Below are positions 17,601-28,132 of a DNA stretch of 64,000 nucleotides, one piece after another; position 1 is the first letter of the stretch; each line of letters opens with the position of its first letter. Under the pieces are notes generated by a model, which was given only the letters and a program-made list of their open reading frames with translations, searched no databases and was not told where the DNA came from. The translations under genes were made by a program, and so were the position numbers. The stretch spans positions 558,001 through 622,000 of the forward strand of contig NZ_CP017244.1 of NCBI RefSeq assembly GCF_001908375.1. The letters are read 5' to 3'. The stretch is from Rhizobium etli 8C-3. GTDB lineage: Bacteria; Pseudomonadota; Alphaproteobacteria; Rhizobiales; Rhizobiaceae.

Positions 17601-18324
17601 AGTCGCGATAATAGCGTTCTGCATCCACAGCAGTTGTGGCAGCTTCCCCGAGCATGTCATAGGAGTAGCGGAAGCCGCGGGCTTCGAGCGGACGGGCGCG
17701 CTTCAGCGCTTCGTCGATCGTCTCGCCGGTGACGAACTGTTCGCCCATCATGCGCATCGCCATGTCGACACCACGGCGGATCACAGGCTCGCCGGCACGC
17801 GCGATGAGACGGGTAAGCGCTGCAGCCAGGCTGCGGTCGTTGACGGTGGAGGTCAGTTTGCCGGTGACAACCAGGCCCCAGGTCGCGGCATTCACAAACA
17901 TCGACTTCGTGCCGCCCAGATGCGACTTCCAGTCTCCCTCGGCGATCTTGTCGCGGATCAACGCGTCGCGGGTTTCAGCGTCGGGGATGCGCAGCAGGGC
18001 TTCGGCAAGGCACATGAGGGCGACACCCTCCTGGCTTGATAGAGAATACTCATGGACAAGCCCCTCGACCCCGGTGCCCTTGTGCTTGGCACGCAGAGCT
18101 TTGATGAGCCTGCGCGCGGTCTTAGCCGCATCGGCCTTCGCCGAGGAAGGCGCCCTTGCCGCTTCGACGAGGGGAGGAAGGCATTCGGGCTCGGGCCGAC
18201 GATACGCTGCCGTGATTGCCTGCCGCAGGGGCGTCTGTGCTCTGATTGGTGGTGCAAACATTGAAAAAGGCACCGGGTTCGGCAAAATGTTGTCCTTGAG
18301 GATTTTGTTGGATTGGCTCGACAT
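14617..18324 (-). CDS. putA: bifunctional proline dehydrogenase / P5C dehydrogenase PutA
   Basis: A 1235-residue bifunctional enzyme oxidising proline to glutamate. The proline dehydrogenase barrel (FAD) shows [33 protein letters not shown] and [11 protein letters not shown]. The P5C dehydrogenase part shows [20 protein letters not shown], the catalytic Glu in LIAETGGQN and the catalytic Cys in [10 protein letters not shown]. The N-terminus has no ribbon-helix-helix domain, unlike autorepressing PutA, which fits control by the divergent Lrp-type gene at 18997. The start MSSQSNKIL at 18324 follows AAAGG; upstream in-frame extension is implausible. It would process proline made by StcD. Confidence 0.95.
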   Translation of the reverse strand: MSSQSNKILKDNILPNPVPFSMFAPPIRAQTPLRQAITAAYRRPEPECLPPLVEAARAPSSAKADAAKTARRLIKALRAKHKGTGVEGLVHEYSLSSQEGVALMCLAEALLRIPDAETRDALIRDKIAEGDWKSHLGGTKSMFVNAATWGLVVTGKLTSTVNDRSLAAALTRLIARAGEPVIRRGVDMAMRMMGEQFVTGETIDEALKRARPLEARGFRYSYDMLGEAATTAVDAERYYRDYEAAIHAIGKASNGRGIYEGPGISIKLSALHPRYARAQADRVIGELLPRVKQLALLAKRYDIGLNIDAEEADRLELSLDILEELSLDQDLSGWNGLGFVVQAYGKRCPFVLDYIIDLARRSGRRMMVRLVKGAYWDAEIKRAQLDGLEDFPVFTRKVHTDVSYIACARKLLAAVDLVFPQFATHNAQTLATIYHLAGPEFQVGKYEFQCLHGMGEPLYDEVVGKAKLNRPCRIYAPVGTHETLLAYLVRRLLENGANSSFVNRISDPNVSVDELVSDPVDVVEAMPVVGMPHDQIALPAALFGKDRLNSKGIDLSNEAALAELSAHLAATLSQNFHAMPLLADGSQDGETRPIANPADHSDIVGHVTELKADDAPRVARMAADGVAQWASLSPRERAACLDRAADIMQARIEILMAIAMREAGKSAANAVGEVREAIDFLRYYAVQARKTLGPAHAPLGAIVCISPWNFPLAIFTGQVAAALVAGNSVMAKPAGVTPIIAYESVKILHEAGVPRGALQFVPGSGRLGAALVAAPETAGVMFTGSTEVARQIQAQLSERLSPAGKPIPLIAETGGQNGMIVDSSALAEQVVADVIASAFDSAGQRCSALRVLCLQDEVADRTLTMLKGALKELRIGRTDQLNIDVGPVISEQARAEIDQHIERMRSLGCKVEQLPLPDTAARGTFVPPTIIELKQMSDLTREVFGPVLHVIRYRREDLDRLIDDINNSGYGLTFGLHTRLDETIEHVTGRVKAGNLYVNRNIIGAVVGVQPFGGRGLSGTGPKAGGPLYIGRLVQRAPVPPQHSSVHTDPALRDFASWLGRKGHNDEAEAARELAAISALGLEKELAGPVGERNLYALHPRGRILLAPATAKGLFRQLAAALATGNQIVIDLASNLETALTALPASVLARVSWSSNWESDGPFSGALIEGDIERTASINKRIAALKGPLVLVQSATTDELARDHEAYCLNWLLEEVSISINTAAAGGNASLMTIG

Positions 18325-18367
18325 TTTGGTGCCTTTCAGTTCCCTGTGTTGGATGCCGATTGCGTTT

Positions 18368-18904
18368 TTAGCGCCAGTGATGCGGTTGGAGGGCAATGAT
18401 ACGCGCCCCCGCTCGGGAGTCCTTGATCTGGCCGACAGGCGTGCAGCGCGGTACCGTGAGGCCGCAAGCGCCGCGCATAACGCCAACCGTGCGAAAGCGG
18501 AGCAAAACGATGTCACTGCCGCGCTTCGGTAAGTCATCGGCGATGTCGGTGGGGACCTTCTTGCCCGTCATATCCTCGAGTGCCTGCGTGTTTGAAGATT
18601 GCGGCGTTTCCGGCTGCGAACGTTCCATGAGACCGAATGGAATATGCATCACGTTCACTACCTCTTCAAAATACGACAAGATAACGCCACTTGCATTCAC
18701 GAAAGGATCGGGCGGGTAAAATCCGCCCGCCCAACCGGTTGCCGAAACAAGCCCAATGCGGCGAATTGTACGCCTGGATGCGTTCAGCAAACCTTCGGGC
18801 AGAGGAAAGCTGGCGAGCGCGCGGTCCACGTCAGTCTCGAGGCTTTCCAGAAATGACAATCTCAGTGGTTGCGGATCCTGATGGCGTCCCTCCTCATCAA
18901 GCAA
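18368..18904 (-). CDS. hypothetical protein (uncertain)
   Basis: A 178-codon frame fills the space between putA and putR. Its composition is less arginine/serine-rich than the shadow frames around it (for example PPDPFVNASGVILSYFEEVV). It would need a TTG start, has no clear ribosome-binding site, and matches no family known to me. It may be non-coding, in which case this 670-bp gap is a long putA leader and control region. Low confidence. Confidence 0.3.
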   Translation of the reverse strand: MLDEEGRHQDPQPLRLSFLESLETDVDRALASFPLPEGLLNASRRTIRRIGLVSATGWAGGFYPPDPFVNASGVILSYFEEVVNVMHIPFGLMERSQPETPQSSNTQALEDMTGKKVPTDIADDLPKRGSDIVLLRFRTVGVMRGACGLTVPRCTPVGQIKDSRAGARIIALQPHHWR

Positions 18905-18996
18905 CCCACTTTAGCACGCGCAGTCAAGGCGTTCAGACTTGATTTTCCTAGTTTATAGTCTTTATAGATTTATTTCTGTGCGAGGAGTCGTATGAA

Positions 18997-19488
18997 ATGA
19001 CTAAAAATGAGTACGAGCTTAGTGAAATTGACCTATTCGACAAGAAGATTCTCGAGGCGCTCTCTGACGACGGAAGAATGTCGATCACCGACCTTGCGGC
19101 GCGCGTCGGGCTTTCTAAAACGCCGTGCCAGCTGCGCTTTAAGCGGCTCATTGCTGACGGCTACATTGAAGGTTTCAAAGCCGTCATCAACCCCTCGAAA
19201 CTGAATCTGGAGCATATTGCATTTGCGGAAGTCAAACTCTCAAACACGCAGGAAGACGCGCTTCGCGCCTTCAATTCGGCAGTCAAGAAGATCAAGGAAG
19301 TCGAGGAATGTCACATGATTGCCGGACGCTTTGATTATTTGCTGAAGATCAGAACGCGTGACATACGCCGCTACAGACATGTCCTTGGGGAACGGATTTC
19401 AAACTTGCCGTTTGTGGCGAGCACATCGACGAATGTCGCCATGGAAACGGTGAAAGAAAACTGGAGCGGGTCCAGCTACGCAAGCTAG
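18997..19488 (+). CDS. putR: Lrp/AsnC-family regulator PutR
   Basis: A 163-residue Lrp/AsnC protein. The N-terminal helix-turn-helix is MSITDLAARVGLSKTPCQLR, with FKRLIADGYIEGFKAVIN as the linker strand, and a RAM-type effector domain follows (EVEECHMIAGRFDYLLKIRT). In rhizobia an Lrp-type PutR lies divergent to putA and activates it with proline; the arrangement here is the same although the gap is ~670 bp. GAGGAG lies 12 bases before the ATG, a little far. Confidence 0.85.
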   Translation: MTKNEYELSEIDLFDKKILEALSDDGRMSITDLAARVGLSKTPCQLRFKRLIADGYIEGFKAVINPSKLNLEHIAFAEVKLSNTQEDALRAFNSAVKKIKEVEECHMIAGRFDYLLKIRTRDIRRYRHVLGERISNLPFVASTSTNVAMETVKENWSGSSYAS

Positions 19489-19915
19489 CCGCCTTCTAAG
19501 GCTTCCGCGTGTTCTCTTGGCGTGAGACGGGCTTCGACATAATCGAGCCTTGGACGATTTTGCGTGTGGCCGGCGCGTTCCAGGTCGACAGATGGCATTG
19601 GATACCGATCGGGTCGCGTCATCGTGGGCGCCGTCAGCCTGTCTGGTGCGCCTGTTTCGGGTTGAAGGCGGCTTATCGTTCTGTGCACGTGCGCAATCGA
19701 CCTGCGCCTTCGATCGCTGCCGATGCATCTTTTTGCGGCGTGAAGCGTTCTCCACGCACAGCAAGCAGACGCACCATGGCAATCCGGGAATTCAACGGTA
19801 CCGGTACGGGAAAGCGCTACGTGCCAAGCGACAAAACCTCCGCTCCCTGCGCCGCTAGTCGCCGCACAAGCAAGGGAGAGGACGACGATAGCGAAAGCGC
19901 ACTGAGGCAAAGGCA
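19489..19915. other. no recognised gene
   Basis: Both strands hold open frames, but none has family resemblance. A 47-codon frame starting at 19775 (MAIREFNGTGTGKRYVP...) ends ATGA-overlapping the next gene and could be a small protein. The minus-strand frame begins with a signal-like stretch (AFAIVVLSLACAAT) but needs a TTG start and is otherwise Cys/Arg-rich. Confidence 0.35.
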
Positions 19916-20287
19916 ATGACGAACATCCGTTTCAAGGGCTTTGACAGTCCAACCCAGCTTCGTGAACACCTTGCGGACGTGGAAGAAGGCGCCCCGGCCG
20001 ACAATCTGGCCGAAGACATACCCGGCGAGGATGAGCTGCAATCGGCCCTGCGGGAAGTTGCCTGGCTCCGGAAGGACGTTGCCGACCTGCGTGAGCAGCT
20101 GGCTCTGTTCCCTGGTCAGCACAAAGCTGTGGCTGGGAACCGTGTCGGCGCCTTTCCGTGGCTTCGCATGGGGGTAGCGGTAGTTACCGCGATCGTGCTC
20201 GGTCGGTGGATGCTTCATCTCCGCCATGGGCCAGGCAGTCCCGCGGTCTCGATGATTCCGGCCCGCATTCATCGCGATCATTGGTAG
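19916..20287 (+). CDS. small hypothetical membrane protein
   Basis: A 123-residue protein not recognised by family. An acidic, heptad-like middle (DELQSALREVAWLRKDVADL) suggests a coiled coil. One hydrophobic segment (MGVAVVTAIVLGRWML, about residues 85-100) suggests a single membrane helix, with a basic C-terminal tail. GAGGCAAAG precedes the ATG. No partner is apparent. Confidence 0.5.
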   Translation: MTNIRFKGFDSPTQLREHLADVEEGAPADNLAEDIPGEDELQSALREVAWLRKDVADLREQLALFPGQHKAVAGNRVGAFPWLRMGVAVVTAIVLGRWMLHLRHGPGSPAVSMIPARIHRDHW

Positions 20288-20540
20288 CAAGGTCCGCTGC
20301 CGCGGATTCATCAAGGCTGCCAACATGCGGTGACCGTACACGCAGCCGGTCTGGCCGCGCCCCCTCGATGAAGTGGCGCAAGAGTGCAGGGCGGGCGCAA
20401 ACCGCCTAACGACTGCATCTGGCTCTATAGACGCTGCGGGATCGCTTACTGGTCAAAGGGGGACGCACCTCGGCATTCACAGACCGTCTGGCATCCGCAT
20501 GCCGACGCTGCCATAAATGAGCTTCATCGAGGGAGGGATC

Positions 20541-21314
20541 ATGATGCAAAAGAATGTGCCGGACTTCAGTCTTGTGGGCAAGGTGACTTTGGTGACGGGC
20601 GCGAGCCGTGGCATCGGGCGAGCTTGCGCACTTGCCTGTGCCGCAGCAGGCTCCGATATTGTTTTGGGGGTCCGCGATGTCGCAGCGTCGGCAGGCCTGG
20701 TTGCCGAACTCGAAGGTGCGGGACGAAAAGTCCTGCCTGTTAAACTGGACATTCCCAACAAGGCCCATATTGCACAAGCCGTCGACGCGGCGCTTGCTGC
20801 GTTCGGTCGGATCGACGTTCTCATCAACAACGTCGGCGTGGCTCCGGGCAATCTGGCGGAACTCGTTGAGGAGAAGGACCTCGACGAGATACTCGATGTC
20901 AATATCAAGGGCACCTTTCTGATGACGCAGGCAGTAGGACGTCACATGATCAAGCGCAATGGGGGCCGGATCATCAACATCAGCTCGCAGGCCGGTACTG
21001 TGGCACTGCGCGGCGAGGCAATCTATTGCATGAGCAAGGCGGCAATTAATCACCTCACGCGCTGCCTTGCAGCCGAATGGGCACGCTATGATGTCACCGT
21101 AAATACCGTATCGCCGACGTTCATCCACACGGATGGTACAGAGCCTTTTCTATCCGATGCCGACAATCGCAAAGCGACGCTCGCTCACATTCCACTTGGG
21201 CGGATCGGTGAAACCGATGATGTGGTGGGTGCCGTAGTCTTCCTTGCATCACCGGCTGCAAGCTTAATCACGGGCGCGAACTTGCTGGTGGATGGTGGAT
21301 GGTCCGTTGCCTGA
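20541..21314 (+). CDS. SDR-family oxidoreductase (3-oxoacyl-ACP reductase-like)
   Basis: A 257-residue classical short-chain dehydrogenase. The cofactor motif is TGASRGIGRACALACA, the NAG-equivalent is NNVGVAP, and the catalytic centre is S (INISSQAG) with Y-x3-K as YCMSKAA. C-terminal GANLLVDGGWSVA matches FabG-like members. The start at 20541 follows a strong GAGGGAGGG. It stands alone on the plus strand, facing the convergent GH13 gene 26 bp away. Substrate unknown. Confidence 0.88.
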   Translation: MMQKNVPDFSLVGKVTLVTGASRGIGRACALACAAAGSDIVLGVRDVAASAGLVAELEGAGRKVLPVKLDIPNKAHIAQAVDAALAAFGRIDVLINNVGVAPGNLAELVEEKDLDEILDVNIKGTFLMTQAVGRHMIKRNGGRIINISSQAGTVALRGEAIYCMSKAAINHLTRCLAAEWARYDVTVNTVSPTFIHTDGTEPFLSDADNRKATLAHIPLGRIGETDDVVGAVVFLASPAASLITGANLLVDGGWSVA

Positions 21315-21340
21315 GGCCGAGGCGCCCCTGCAGCGCAATC

Positions 21341-23008
21341 TTATGTGTCGCTCCGCTTCAATAAGTAGTCCAGGCCGCCGGCGCGATACCAACGATAGCC
21401 ATAAGGTTCGAGCACCATATGGTGCTTACCCTTCTCGTCGGCGCGACTGTCACCGTCGTCGGCTATGTCAATCAATAGATGGCCGGCGTCACCGAGGCCG
21501 GCGTCGAAGGTAATCTCCACCGGCTTGGCGTGAAAATTATGGACGATGACAACGGCATTGTTCCGCCATTCGTAACGGATGGCGAGCACGCCGCAATTGT
21601 TGCAATCAATAAAGCTGAAGTCGCCCCAACCGATCTCGGGCGCCTCCTTGCGCATGCGGATCATCCGCTCGGTCCAGTTAAGCATGGATTCTGGATCACG
21701 GCGCTGGAAGGCGACATTTATATGGTCGAAACCGTAAGGCCCCTTCGAGATGACCGGCAGGACCGGCATGTCGCTCTTGGTGAAGCCACCCTGCGGCTCG
21801 TCCGACCACTGCATCGGCGTGCGGGCGCAGTTTCGCTCCGGCAGCGACAGGTCGTCTCCCATCCCGATTTCGTCACCATATCGCAGAACTGGTGTTCCGG
21901 GCAGTGAGTACATCACACTGTAGGCAAGCCTCAGGCGGCGCATATCACCGCCAAGCATGGGGGCGAGGCGTCGACGGATACCGCGGTCGTAGAGCTGCAT
22001 CTCTTTATCCGGCCCAAAGGCTGCAAACACCTGCTGGCGCTGCTTCTCCGTCAGGCGGCCTAGATCCAATTCGTCGTGGTTGCGTAGGAAAATGCCCCAT
22101 TGACCAGTCTGCGGGCGTTCCTGTGTGTCATGCATCGCCTTGGCGAGCGGTCGGGTGTCTGCGCTGGCAAGCGCATAAAAAAGCGCCTGGTTGACGTGGA
22201 AGTTGAACATCATCTGCATGCGGTCACCGTCGTCACCGAAATACTGCAGGTTTTCCTTCGGCACGACATTGGCCTCAGCCAGGATGATGCTGTCGCCCTT
22301 CCGCCACTGCAGGAATTCGCGGAAGGTTCGCAGCATGTCGAACTGTTCCTTCGGCGCCTTCACCTTGCTGCCCTTTTCGGCGATGACGAAGGGCACGGCA
22401 TCCATGCGGAAGCCGGAAACGCCAAGCTGGATCCAGAAGCCCATGATCTTCAGGATTTCTGCCTGAACATGCGGATTGGCGGTATTGAGATCCGGCTGGA
22501 ACTTGTAGAAACGATGAAAGTAGTATTCGCCGGATTTCTCATCACGCGTCCATGTCGTCTTCTGGACACCTGGAAAAACCATTCCCTCATCGGCATTGGC
22601 GGGTTTTGTCTTCGACCAGACATACCAGTCGCGATAGCGCGAGTTCTTGTCCGAGCAGGCCGCTTTGAACCATGGATGTTCATCGGATGTGTGATTGACG
22701 ACGAGATCGATGAGCACGCGAATTCCACGTTGCTTGGCACCGTGAGTGAATTCGACGAAATCGCCGAGCGTTCCGTAGCGGGGATCGACATTGTAGTAAT
22801 CAGAAACGTCGTAGCCATCGTCGTGACCCGGAGAGGCCTGGAACGGCATCAGCCAGATCGCGGTGACACCAAGCCCGGCCAGATAATCCAGTCGGCGCTG
22901 AAGTCCTTGGAAATCGCCGATGCCATCGCCATTCGCATCCATAAAAGTCTCAACAGAAAGGCAGTAGACGACGGCGTTTTTGTACCAGAGGTCGTTGATC
23001 ACAAACAT
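21341..23008 (-). CDS. GH13 alpha-amylase family enzyme (trehalose synthase-like)
   Basis: A 555-residue GH13 protein. The barrel starts at LWYKNAVVYCLSVETFMDAN, a signature of the trehalose-synthase / maltose glucosyltransferase branch. Catalytic residues are readable as the nucleophile D203 (GFRMDAVPF), acid/base E245 (IILAEAN) and transition-state stabiliser D312 (RNHDELDL). A C-terminal beta domain follows, and no maltokinase domain is fused. AAGGAG precedes the ATG. It may interconvert maltose and trehalose or trim alpha-glucosides; substrate is inferred only from family. No other sugar genes adjoin it. Confidence 0.85.
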   Translation of the reverse strand: MFVINDLWYKNAVVYCLSVETFMDANGDGIGDFQGLQRRLDYLAGLGVTAIWLMPFQASPGHDDGYDVSDYYNVDPRYGTLGDFVEFTHGAKQRGIRVLIDLVVNHTSDEHPWFKAACSDKNSRYRDWYVWSKTKPANADEGMVFPGVQKTTWTRDEKSGEYYFHRFYKFQPDLNTANPHVQAEILKIMGFWIQLGVSGFRMDAVPFVIAEKGSKVKAPKEQFDMLRTFREFLQWRKGDSIILAEANVVPKENLQYFGDDGDRMQMMFNFHVNQALFYALASADTRPLAKAMHDTQERPQTGQWGIFLRNHDELDLGRLTEKQRQQVFAAFGPDKEMQLYDRGIRRRLAPMLGGDMRRLRLAYSVMYSLPGTPVLRYGDEIGMGDDLSLPERNCARTPMQWSDEPQGGFTKSDMPVLPVISKGPYGFDHINVAFQRRDPESMLNWTERMIRMRKEAPEIGWGDFSFIDCNNCGVLAIRYEWRNNAVVIVHNFHAKPVEITFDAGLGDAGHLLIDIADDGDSRADEKGKHHMVLEPYGYRWYRAGGLDYLLKRSDT

Positions 23009-23416
23009 GCTCCTTGGGAAGTGGTGGTCCGGGGAGCGAAGCGTGCGAGCAGGGGAAAGGTTCCCCGGGTCAGGTCGGTATGTATTGCTCAGTAGATACC
23101 TTCAGGTTCCATCGCCCCCACCGCTTTCCGCTTTTCGGCGTGCTTCAGCAGGCTTTCCCGGATCGGATCAGCCTCTAGCTCCGGGCACGAGTGCTTCAGT
23201 CTGGTTGATGAGTTCTAACGTGACGGACAACATCTCCGAACTTTTCGAGGCTCTCGAAGTCGACCGCGCGCTAGCGACGTCCGATGACTAACCTTTGGCA
23301 TGCGCGGGTGCCGCAAGAAAATCAGGTGTGTCGGGACCCTCGGGCAACGCAGGCAAGCCCGAGGGGGCAAGACGTAATGGAAGGAACGCCTTGTCGAACG
23401 CCGAGGCGTAGAAACT
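23009..23416. other. no recognised gene; contains a hairpin
   Basis: The gap between two minus-strand genes holds the promoter region of the GH13 gene. CCCTCGGG (23337-23344) and CCCGAGGG (23358-23365) form a hairpin without a T run. A 27-codon frame ending at 23291 (MSSNVTDNISELFEALEV...) is protein-like but too short to support. Confidence 0.4.
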
Positions 23417-24481
<1,065 letters not shown>

Positions 24482-24489
24482 TCACACGC

Positions 24490-24508
24490 TGTTCTATAGT
24501 ATAGAACA
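24490..24508. promoter_or_regulatory. 19-bp perfect palindrome abutting the lysR start codon
   Basis: TGTTCTATA-G-TATAGAACA (24490-24508) is perfectly symmetric and ends one base before the ATG at 24509. TTGGAA at 24474 and TAGTAT at 24497, 17 bp apart, would start transcription about at the ATG. There is no Shine-Dalgarno sequence. An autorepressed, leaderless lysR message is suggested. Confidence 0.6.
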
Positions 24509-25399
24509 ATGGACAGAAGTCGCCTACCTCAACTCGCAATCTTCGCCACAGTGGCCGCATGCGGGGGATTTCGGGGGGCGGCCAAGGAGCTGGGAATAGC
24601 GCCTTCTGCTGTAAGCCACGCCGTCTCGAGCCTTGAGGCGGCTCTTGGGGTTAGGCTCTTTTCTCGCACGACCCGAAGCGTTGCGGTAACGGATGAGGGC
24701 GCACTGCTTCTCAAACGGCTGGGGCCGGCGCTGGACGAGATCGACCTGGCGCTTGATGCGGTGAAGGAAATCAACAATCGTGTGGCCGGCAATCTTCGCC
24801 TCAGCGTGCCGCCCTTTGCGGCGCATTGGCTTGTGGCGCCACGTCTTGCGGCTTTTAGCAGGGCTTACCCGGGCGTCGTTCTGGAAGTCCGGGTCGAGGA
24901 GCCATTCAATGACATCGTCGCTGCGGGCCTTGATGGCGGCATGCGCCTCGAAGAGAGCCTGGAGCCGGACATGATCGCCGTCAAAATGAGCGCTCCTATA
25001 CGGGCAAGCGTCGTTGCTTCACCCTCCTATTTCGAGCGAAAGACCATGCCGGTCCATCCGCGTCAGCTAATGGATCACGCTTGCATTCGGCGACGATTTG
25101 CCAGCGGAAAGGTTTATAGATGGGAATTCGAAAAAGATGGCGAAGAGCTGGTCCTCGATGTCGACGGCCCGCTCATTTTAGGCGACGACCGGCTCGTTAT
25201 CGAGGCCGCACTCGACGGCGCCGGCATCGCGTTCCTGCTAGAAAACATGGTGAACGCCGCCATTGAAGAAGGGCGGCTGCGCCAGATTCTTGTCGATTGG
25301 TGCGCGCCGTTTCCCGGTGTCTATCTTTATTACCCAAGCCGGCGGCAGATGCGGCCAGCACTGCGCGCTTTCATCGAGTTCTTCAAACATGCAGGCTGA
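24509..25399 (+). CDS. LysR-family transcriptional regulator
   Basis: A 296-residue LysR protein. The N-terminal winged helix is FRGAAKELGIAPSAVSHAVS followed by SLEAALGVRLFSRTTRSVAV, and a periplasmic-binding-like effector domain begins near RVAGNLRLSVPPFAAHWLVA. It belongs to the CrgA/AaeR-like branch that often represses divergent oxidoreductases. The divergent aldo/keto reductase is the probable target. No ribosome-binding site is present before the ATG. Confidence 0.9.
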   Translation: MDRSRLPQLAIFATVAACGGFRGAAKELGIAPSAVSHAVSSLEAALGVRLFSRTTRSVAVTDEGALLLKRLGPALDEIDLALDAVKEINNRVAGNLRLSVPPFAAHWLVAPRLAAFSRAYPGVVLEVRVEEPFNDIVAAGLDGGMRLEESLEPDMIAVKMSAPIRASVVASPSYFERKTMPVHPRQLMDHACIRRRFASGKVYRWEFEKDGEELVLDVDGPLILGDDRLVIEAALDGAGIAFLLENMVNAAIEEGRLRQILVDWCAPFPGVYLYYPSRRQMRPALRAFIEFFKHAG

Positions 25400-25505
25400 C
25401 AGGCCATGCAAGTTGCAATAGTGCAAGTTGCCTGGATCGTCCTTCCCGCAAATTGGACTAGCCTCCCAGCCTTGCGGAACGACGTTTCACAGGGCGATGG
25501 CCTTT

Positions 25506-25964
25506 CTAATGATGCTGGCCATGGATCGCCGGAACTGTGAACGAGACAGCCTTTGCGCCAAGCGCACGGTGTTCAGGCGTGACAATCTCGATCAGCACTT
25601 TATGTTTGCCAGCCGGTAGCCCCGTCAGGACAATAGCACCTGTGCCTCCTGCATCCGCCCAGCGAAACGGCAGATCGTCGACGTTGACGTGCAGGTGGCC
25701 CGCCCGTGGCGAGACGTCGCTTGCGCCGGGCCCAAAAATCGGCAGGATTCTAAAATTTTCGGTCCGATACGGAATAATGGCCACCCCTCGCGTGGTGAGT
25801 GGTTCAGCAAGGGGCTGATCGACAAAAAGTTTCGGCGCAGGCTCACCCTTGATAGGTAGAAACTGAGTTTGGACACTGCCTGGAGTTTGGGCTTGGGCAG
25901 TCGCCGTTGCTGCAAGCAGGAAGGCGGTTGCAGCAAGGCCGAGGGCTCTAATGGTCGTGATCAT
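25506..25964 (-). CDS. DUF6130-type secreted protein
   Basis: A 152-residue secreted protein with signal peptide MITTIRALGLAATAFLLAAT...AQAQ. The mature part carries the pattern of small exported proteins I recognise as DUF6130: IPYRTENFRILPIFGPGASD, SPRAGHLHVNVDDLPFRWAD and GLPAGKHKVLIEI. The histidines in GHLHVNVDD might bind metal. Function is not established. AGGACG lies upstream at a somewhat long spacing. It is followed downstream by nothing on the same strand. Confidence 0.7.
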   Translation of the reverse strand: MITTIRALGLAATAFLLAATATAQAQTPGSVQTQFLPIKGEPAPKLFVDQPLAEPLTTRGVAIIPYRTENFRILPIFGPGASDVSPRAGHLHVNVDDLPFRWADAGGTGAIVLTGLPAGKHKVLIEIVTPEHRALGAKAVSFTVPAIHGQHH

Positions 25965-26121
25965 GATAAATATCGTCCTGTGATAGCCGCGCCGACGGGA
26001 GATTTCCGCTCGACGGCGCGATGTCTGGGTTGAAAAATTTGCCGAGATTCGATCAAGCCACGCTGAGCTCGATGTTGCCGCGCATGGCCTTCGACATTTC
26101 ATTTTGCTCCTGATCGGGTGG

Positions 26122-26916
26122 TCAGCCAGCCCGATAGCGTGCTGCTGGCTTATTGGTAGACAAATTTCCCGCCATGGCTCGCCGCGCGTCTTCGAAGGCA
26201 TCCCATTGGCCGGTATCGTGAAGGCTCGGGATGGTCACGAACTCCTTGCGCGAAAGCCCCAATATGGCAGCGTCGACCAGGGCTTGAGCCGGCATGACTA
26301 TTTCTTGGGGCAAGTGCTGCACCGGAAGCCCTGCGATATCCCAGAAGTCAGTCGCGGTGGCACCTGGGAGGACAACCTGGACATGGACGTTGATGTCGGC
26401 CAGTTCGTGGCGCAGGCTTTGGCTGAAGGCGAGAACAAAGGCCTTCGTGCCACCGTAGACGCCGTTCAATCTTTCAGGTGCGACCGCCACGATCGAAGCA
26501 ATATTGACGATCGTACCCTGGTTCCGCTCGACAAATCCAGGGACTGCGGCATAAGTGAGCCGCATGAGCGTATCGACATTGAGTGCAATCATCGCGCTCA
26601 TGGCGTTGACGTCGGACTGGACGAGCGGCGCGGTCGCCCCGACACCGGCATTGTTGACCAGCATCGTGATCCGCGGGTCGTCAGTGATCAGAGTTGCGAC
26701 CCGGGCTACGTCGTCCCTTATCGTGAGATCGGCAGTGACGGTCTCGACGGTGCGGCCTGTCTGTGCGCGGATAGCGGCCGCCACTCGTTGTAGTCGGTTG
26801 CCGTTTCTCGCAACGAGCATCAAGTCATAGCCCTGGCGGGCAAGTCGATCCGCATAAAGGGCGCCGATACCGCCCGATGCGCCGGTAATGACGGCTGTTC
26901 CCAACGTTTCCTGCAT
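26122..26916 (-). CDS. SDR-family oxidoreductase (DltE/YqjQ-like)
   Basis: A 264-residue classical short-chain dehydrogenase: cofactor motif TGASGGIGALYADRLARQ, MLVNNAGVGATAPL, catalytic Ser in IVNIASIVAV and Y-x3-K in VYGGTKAFVLAFSQSL. This fits the group annotated as 'SDR family NAD(P)-dependent oxidoreductase, DltE-like'. AAGGGAAA lies before the ATG. It is 158 bp from the divergently oriented side of the DUF6130 gene, with both on the minus strand. Substrate unknown. Confidence 0.88.
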   Translation of the reverse strand: MQETLGTAVITGASGGIGALYADRLARQGYDLMLVARNGNRLQRVAAAIRAQTGRTVETVTADLTIRDDVARVATLITDDPRITMLVNNAGVGATAPLVQSDVNAMSAMIALNVDTLMRLTYAAVPGFVERNQGTIVNIASIVAVAPERLNGVYGGTKAFVLAFSQSLRHELADINVHVQVVLPGATATDFWDIAGLPVQHLPQEIVMPAQALVDAAILGLSRKEFVTIPSLHDTGQWDAFEDARRAMAGNLSTNKPAARYRAG

Positions 26917-27541
26917 GGTGTTTCCCTTCAGGTTGTCGTCAACACACTCCAGTTGCGACTTGAGGACTGCGATGGCTAAGAATATGAGCTCGGGAGAAGC
27001 TGCCCGGTAGCGAGCAAAAATGAGAGCCAGCCTCTCGTTTGACAGAGGCCATCAGCTTTGGCGCCGATCCAAGGTGCCTGGCTCACCGGTCATGAGGTCG
27101 TCAAGCAGCGCCTTGCGCGCCCTCATATTCAGGCGGTTGAAGTTAATCGCCCGGTCTTCGACAAGCGGTTTGCCGGCCGGCAGAGATTGTTGATGACAAG
27201 GTCAAGGCACTTCTCTTCGGCAAAGCGCGCCGCCACGCACGAGATTCTATCCGTGGCGCGCAAGGCGGTCGGCATATAGCAGCTGATCGCGCAGGACGCG
27301 TAAATGACGAGGCCTTGGCGTGAGTTCGCGACATGACGCTTGGTGCTTTCGCGACAGATCTAGTCCGTTGCCCAGAGCTTGGCACTTGCCGAATTCAAGA
27401 GGCAGCCTCTCGCATTCTTTCTCTACCGCCCCAGGCGGCAATGCTCGATTCTCGGCGCCGATCATCAACCAGATGGTGACCGACCGGTTCGAACGGTGCA
27501 AAGCGGTCATATCGAGGGTTTGAACCTTCAAGGAGAAGAAA
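26917..27541. other. no intact gene; possible SDR debris
   Basis: No frame here has family character over its length. On the minus strand near 27250-27285 the string LLYADRLARHG resembles the start of the neighbouring SDR (ALYADRLARQG) but is followed at once by a stop. This could be debris of a duplicated SDR gene. The 3' end holds the DUF2798 ribosome-binding site. Confidence 0.3.
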
Positions 27542-27763
27542 ATGAACACGCAATTGAAACGCAAGATCGCCTTCGCCCTGTCGATGGGAATCATAACAAC
27601 CGGAATTATCTCTTTCGTCCTTCTTGCTCTCAACCTCGGCTTCTCAAAGGGATTTGTCCTGACCTGGCTGCGCTCGTGGAGCATCGGGTATCTGATCGTC
27701 ATTCCCGCCATTCTGCTGATCGGACCGCGACTACAGGTGCACGTCGATCGACTTGTCCGATGA
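27542..27763 (+). CDS. DUF2798 small membrane protein
   Basis: A 73-residue protein with two predicted membrane helices (IAFALSMGIITTGIISFVLL and WSIGYLIVIPAILLIGPRLQ) joined by a short loop, the usual DUF2798 layout. The ending VHVDRLVR fits the family. AAGGAGAAGAAA precedes the ATG. Function unknown. Confidence 0.8.
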   Translation: MNTQLKRKIAFALSMGIITTGIISFVLLALNLGFSKGFVLTWLRSWSIGYLIVIPAILLIGPRLQVHVDRLVR

Positions 27764-28132
27764 TCCGGTTGCGGGGAAAGGACCGCCGACACGACATCGC
27801 TTGAAAAAACTCGTTGCGGTCGCTGAGGCTCTTCCATCGCGCCGGGAGACGCTCAAGATCATCCCAAACAGTACCAGGACGCGGATATCGGTTCTTCGAA
27901 ATCGAAAACGATCTCACGCCGAGAAGAATGGTCGGACGCAAACCGTACCCCAAAGGGACCGTTCTCTTGCCTGCACGGCTTTTCCGGGACCTTGTACGCG
28001 TGCAGGGGCGTTCCCTTGCTCTCGCAAAGACTACGAAGGCCATGCGTTCGATCGGCCCGCAGGCGGTTCTCGGCTGGCTCAAAACACCGGCGAATGTGGT
28101 ATCCGGAGCGGACAACCGACGAGGTCCGCGCG
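27764..28132. other. no recognised gene
   Basis: In one plus frame near 27863-27900 the string SSQTVPGRGYRFFEI resembles the wing of an OmpR/CadC-type DNA-binding domain (TVPGRGYRF). The surrounding sequence does not continue the domain, so this is at best a fragment. Confidence 0.3.

Noticed and set aside
16882..18039. 385-codon plus-strand frame inside putA
   Set aside because: Antisense shadow of putA with skewed composition; no domain.
19485..19916. Minus-strand frame with a signal-peptide-like start
   Set aside because: Needs a TTG start, is Cys/Arg-rich, and lacks family features.
23337..23365. Hairpin CCCTCGGG...CCCGAGGG as an intrinsic terminator
   Set aside because: No T run on either strand and not directly after a gene; left as an unexplained hairpin.
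27180..27290. Second SDR gene fragment on the minus strand (LLYADRLARHG)
   Set aside because: Only about 11 residues resemble the neighbouring SDR and a stop follows at once; too little to annotate as a pseudogene.
27863..27905. Winged-helix wing-like string TVPGRGYRF
   Set aside because: The rest of the domain is missing in all frames; could be chance.
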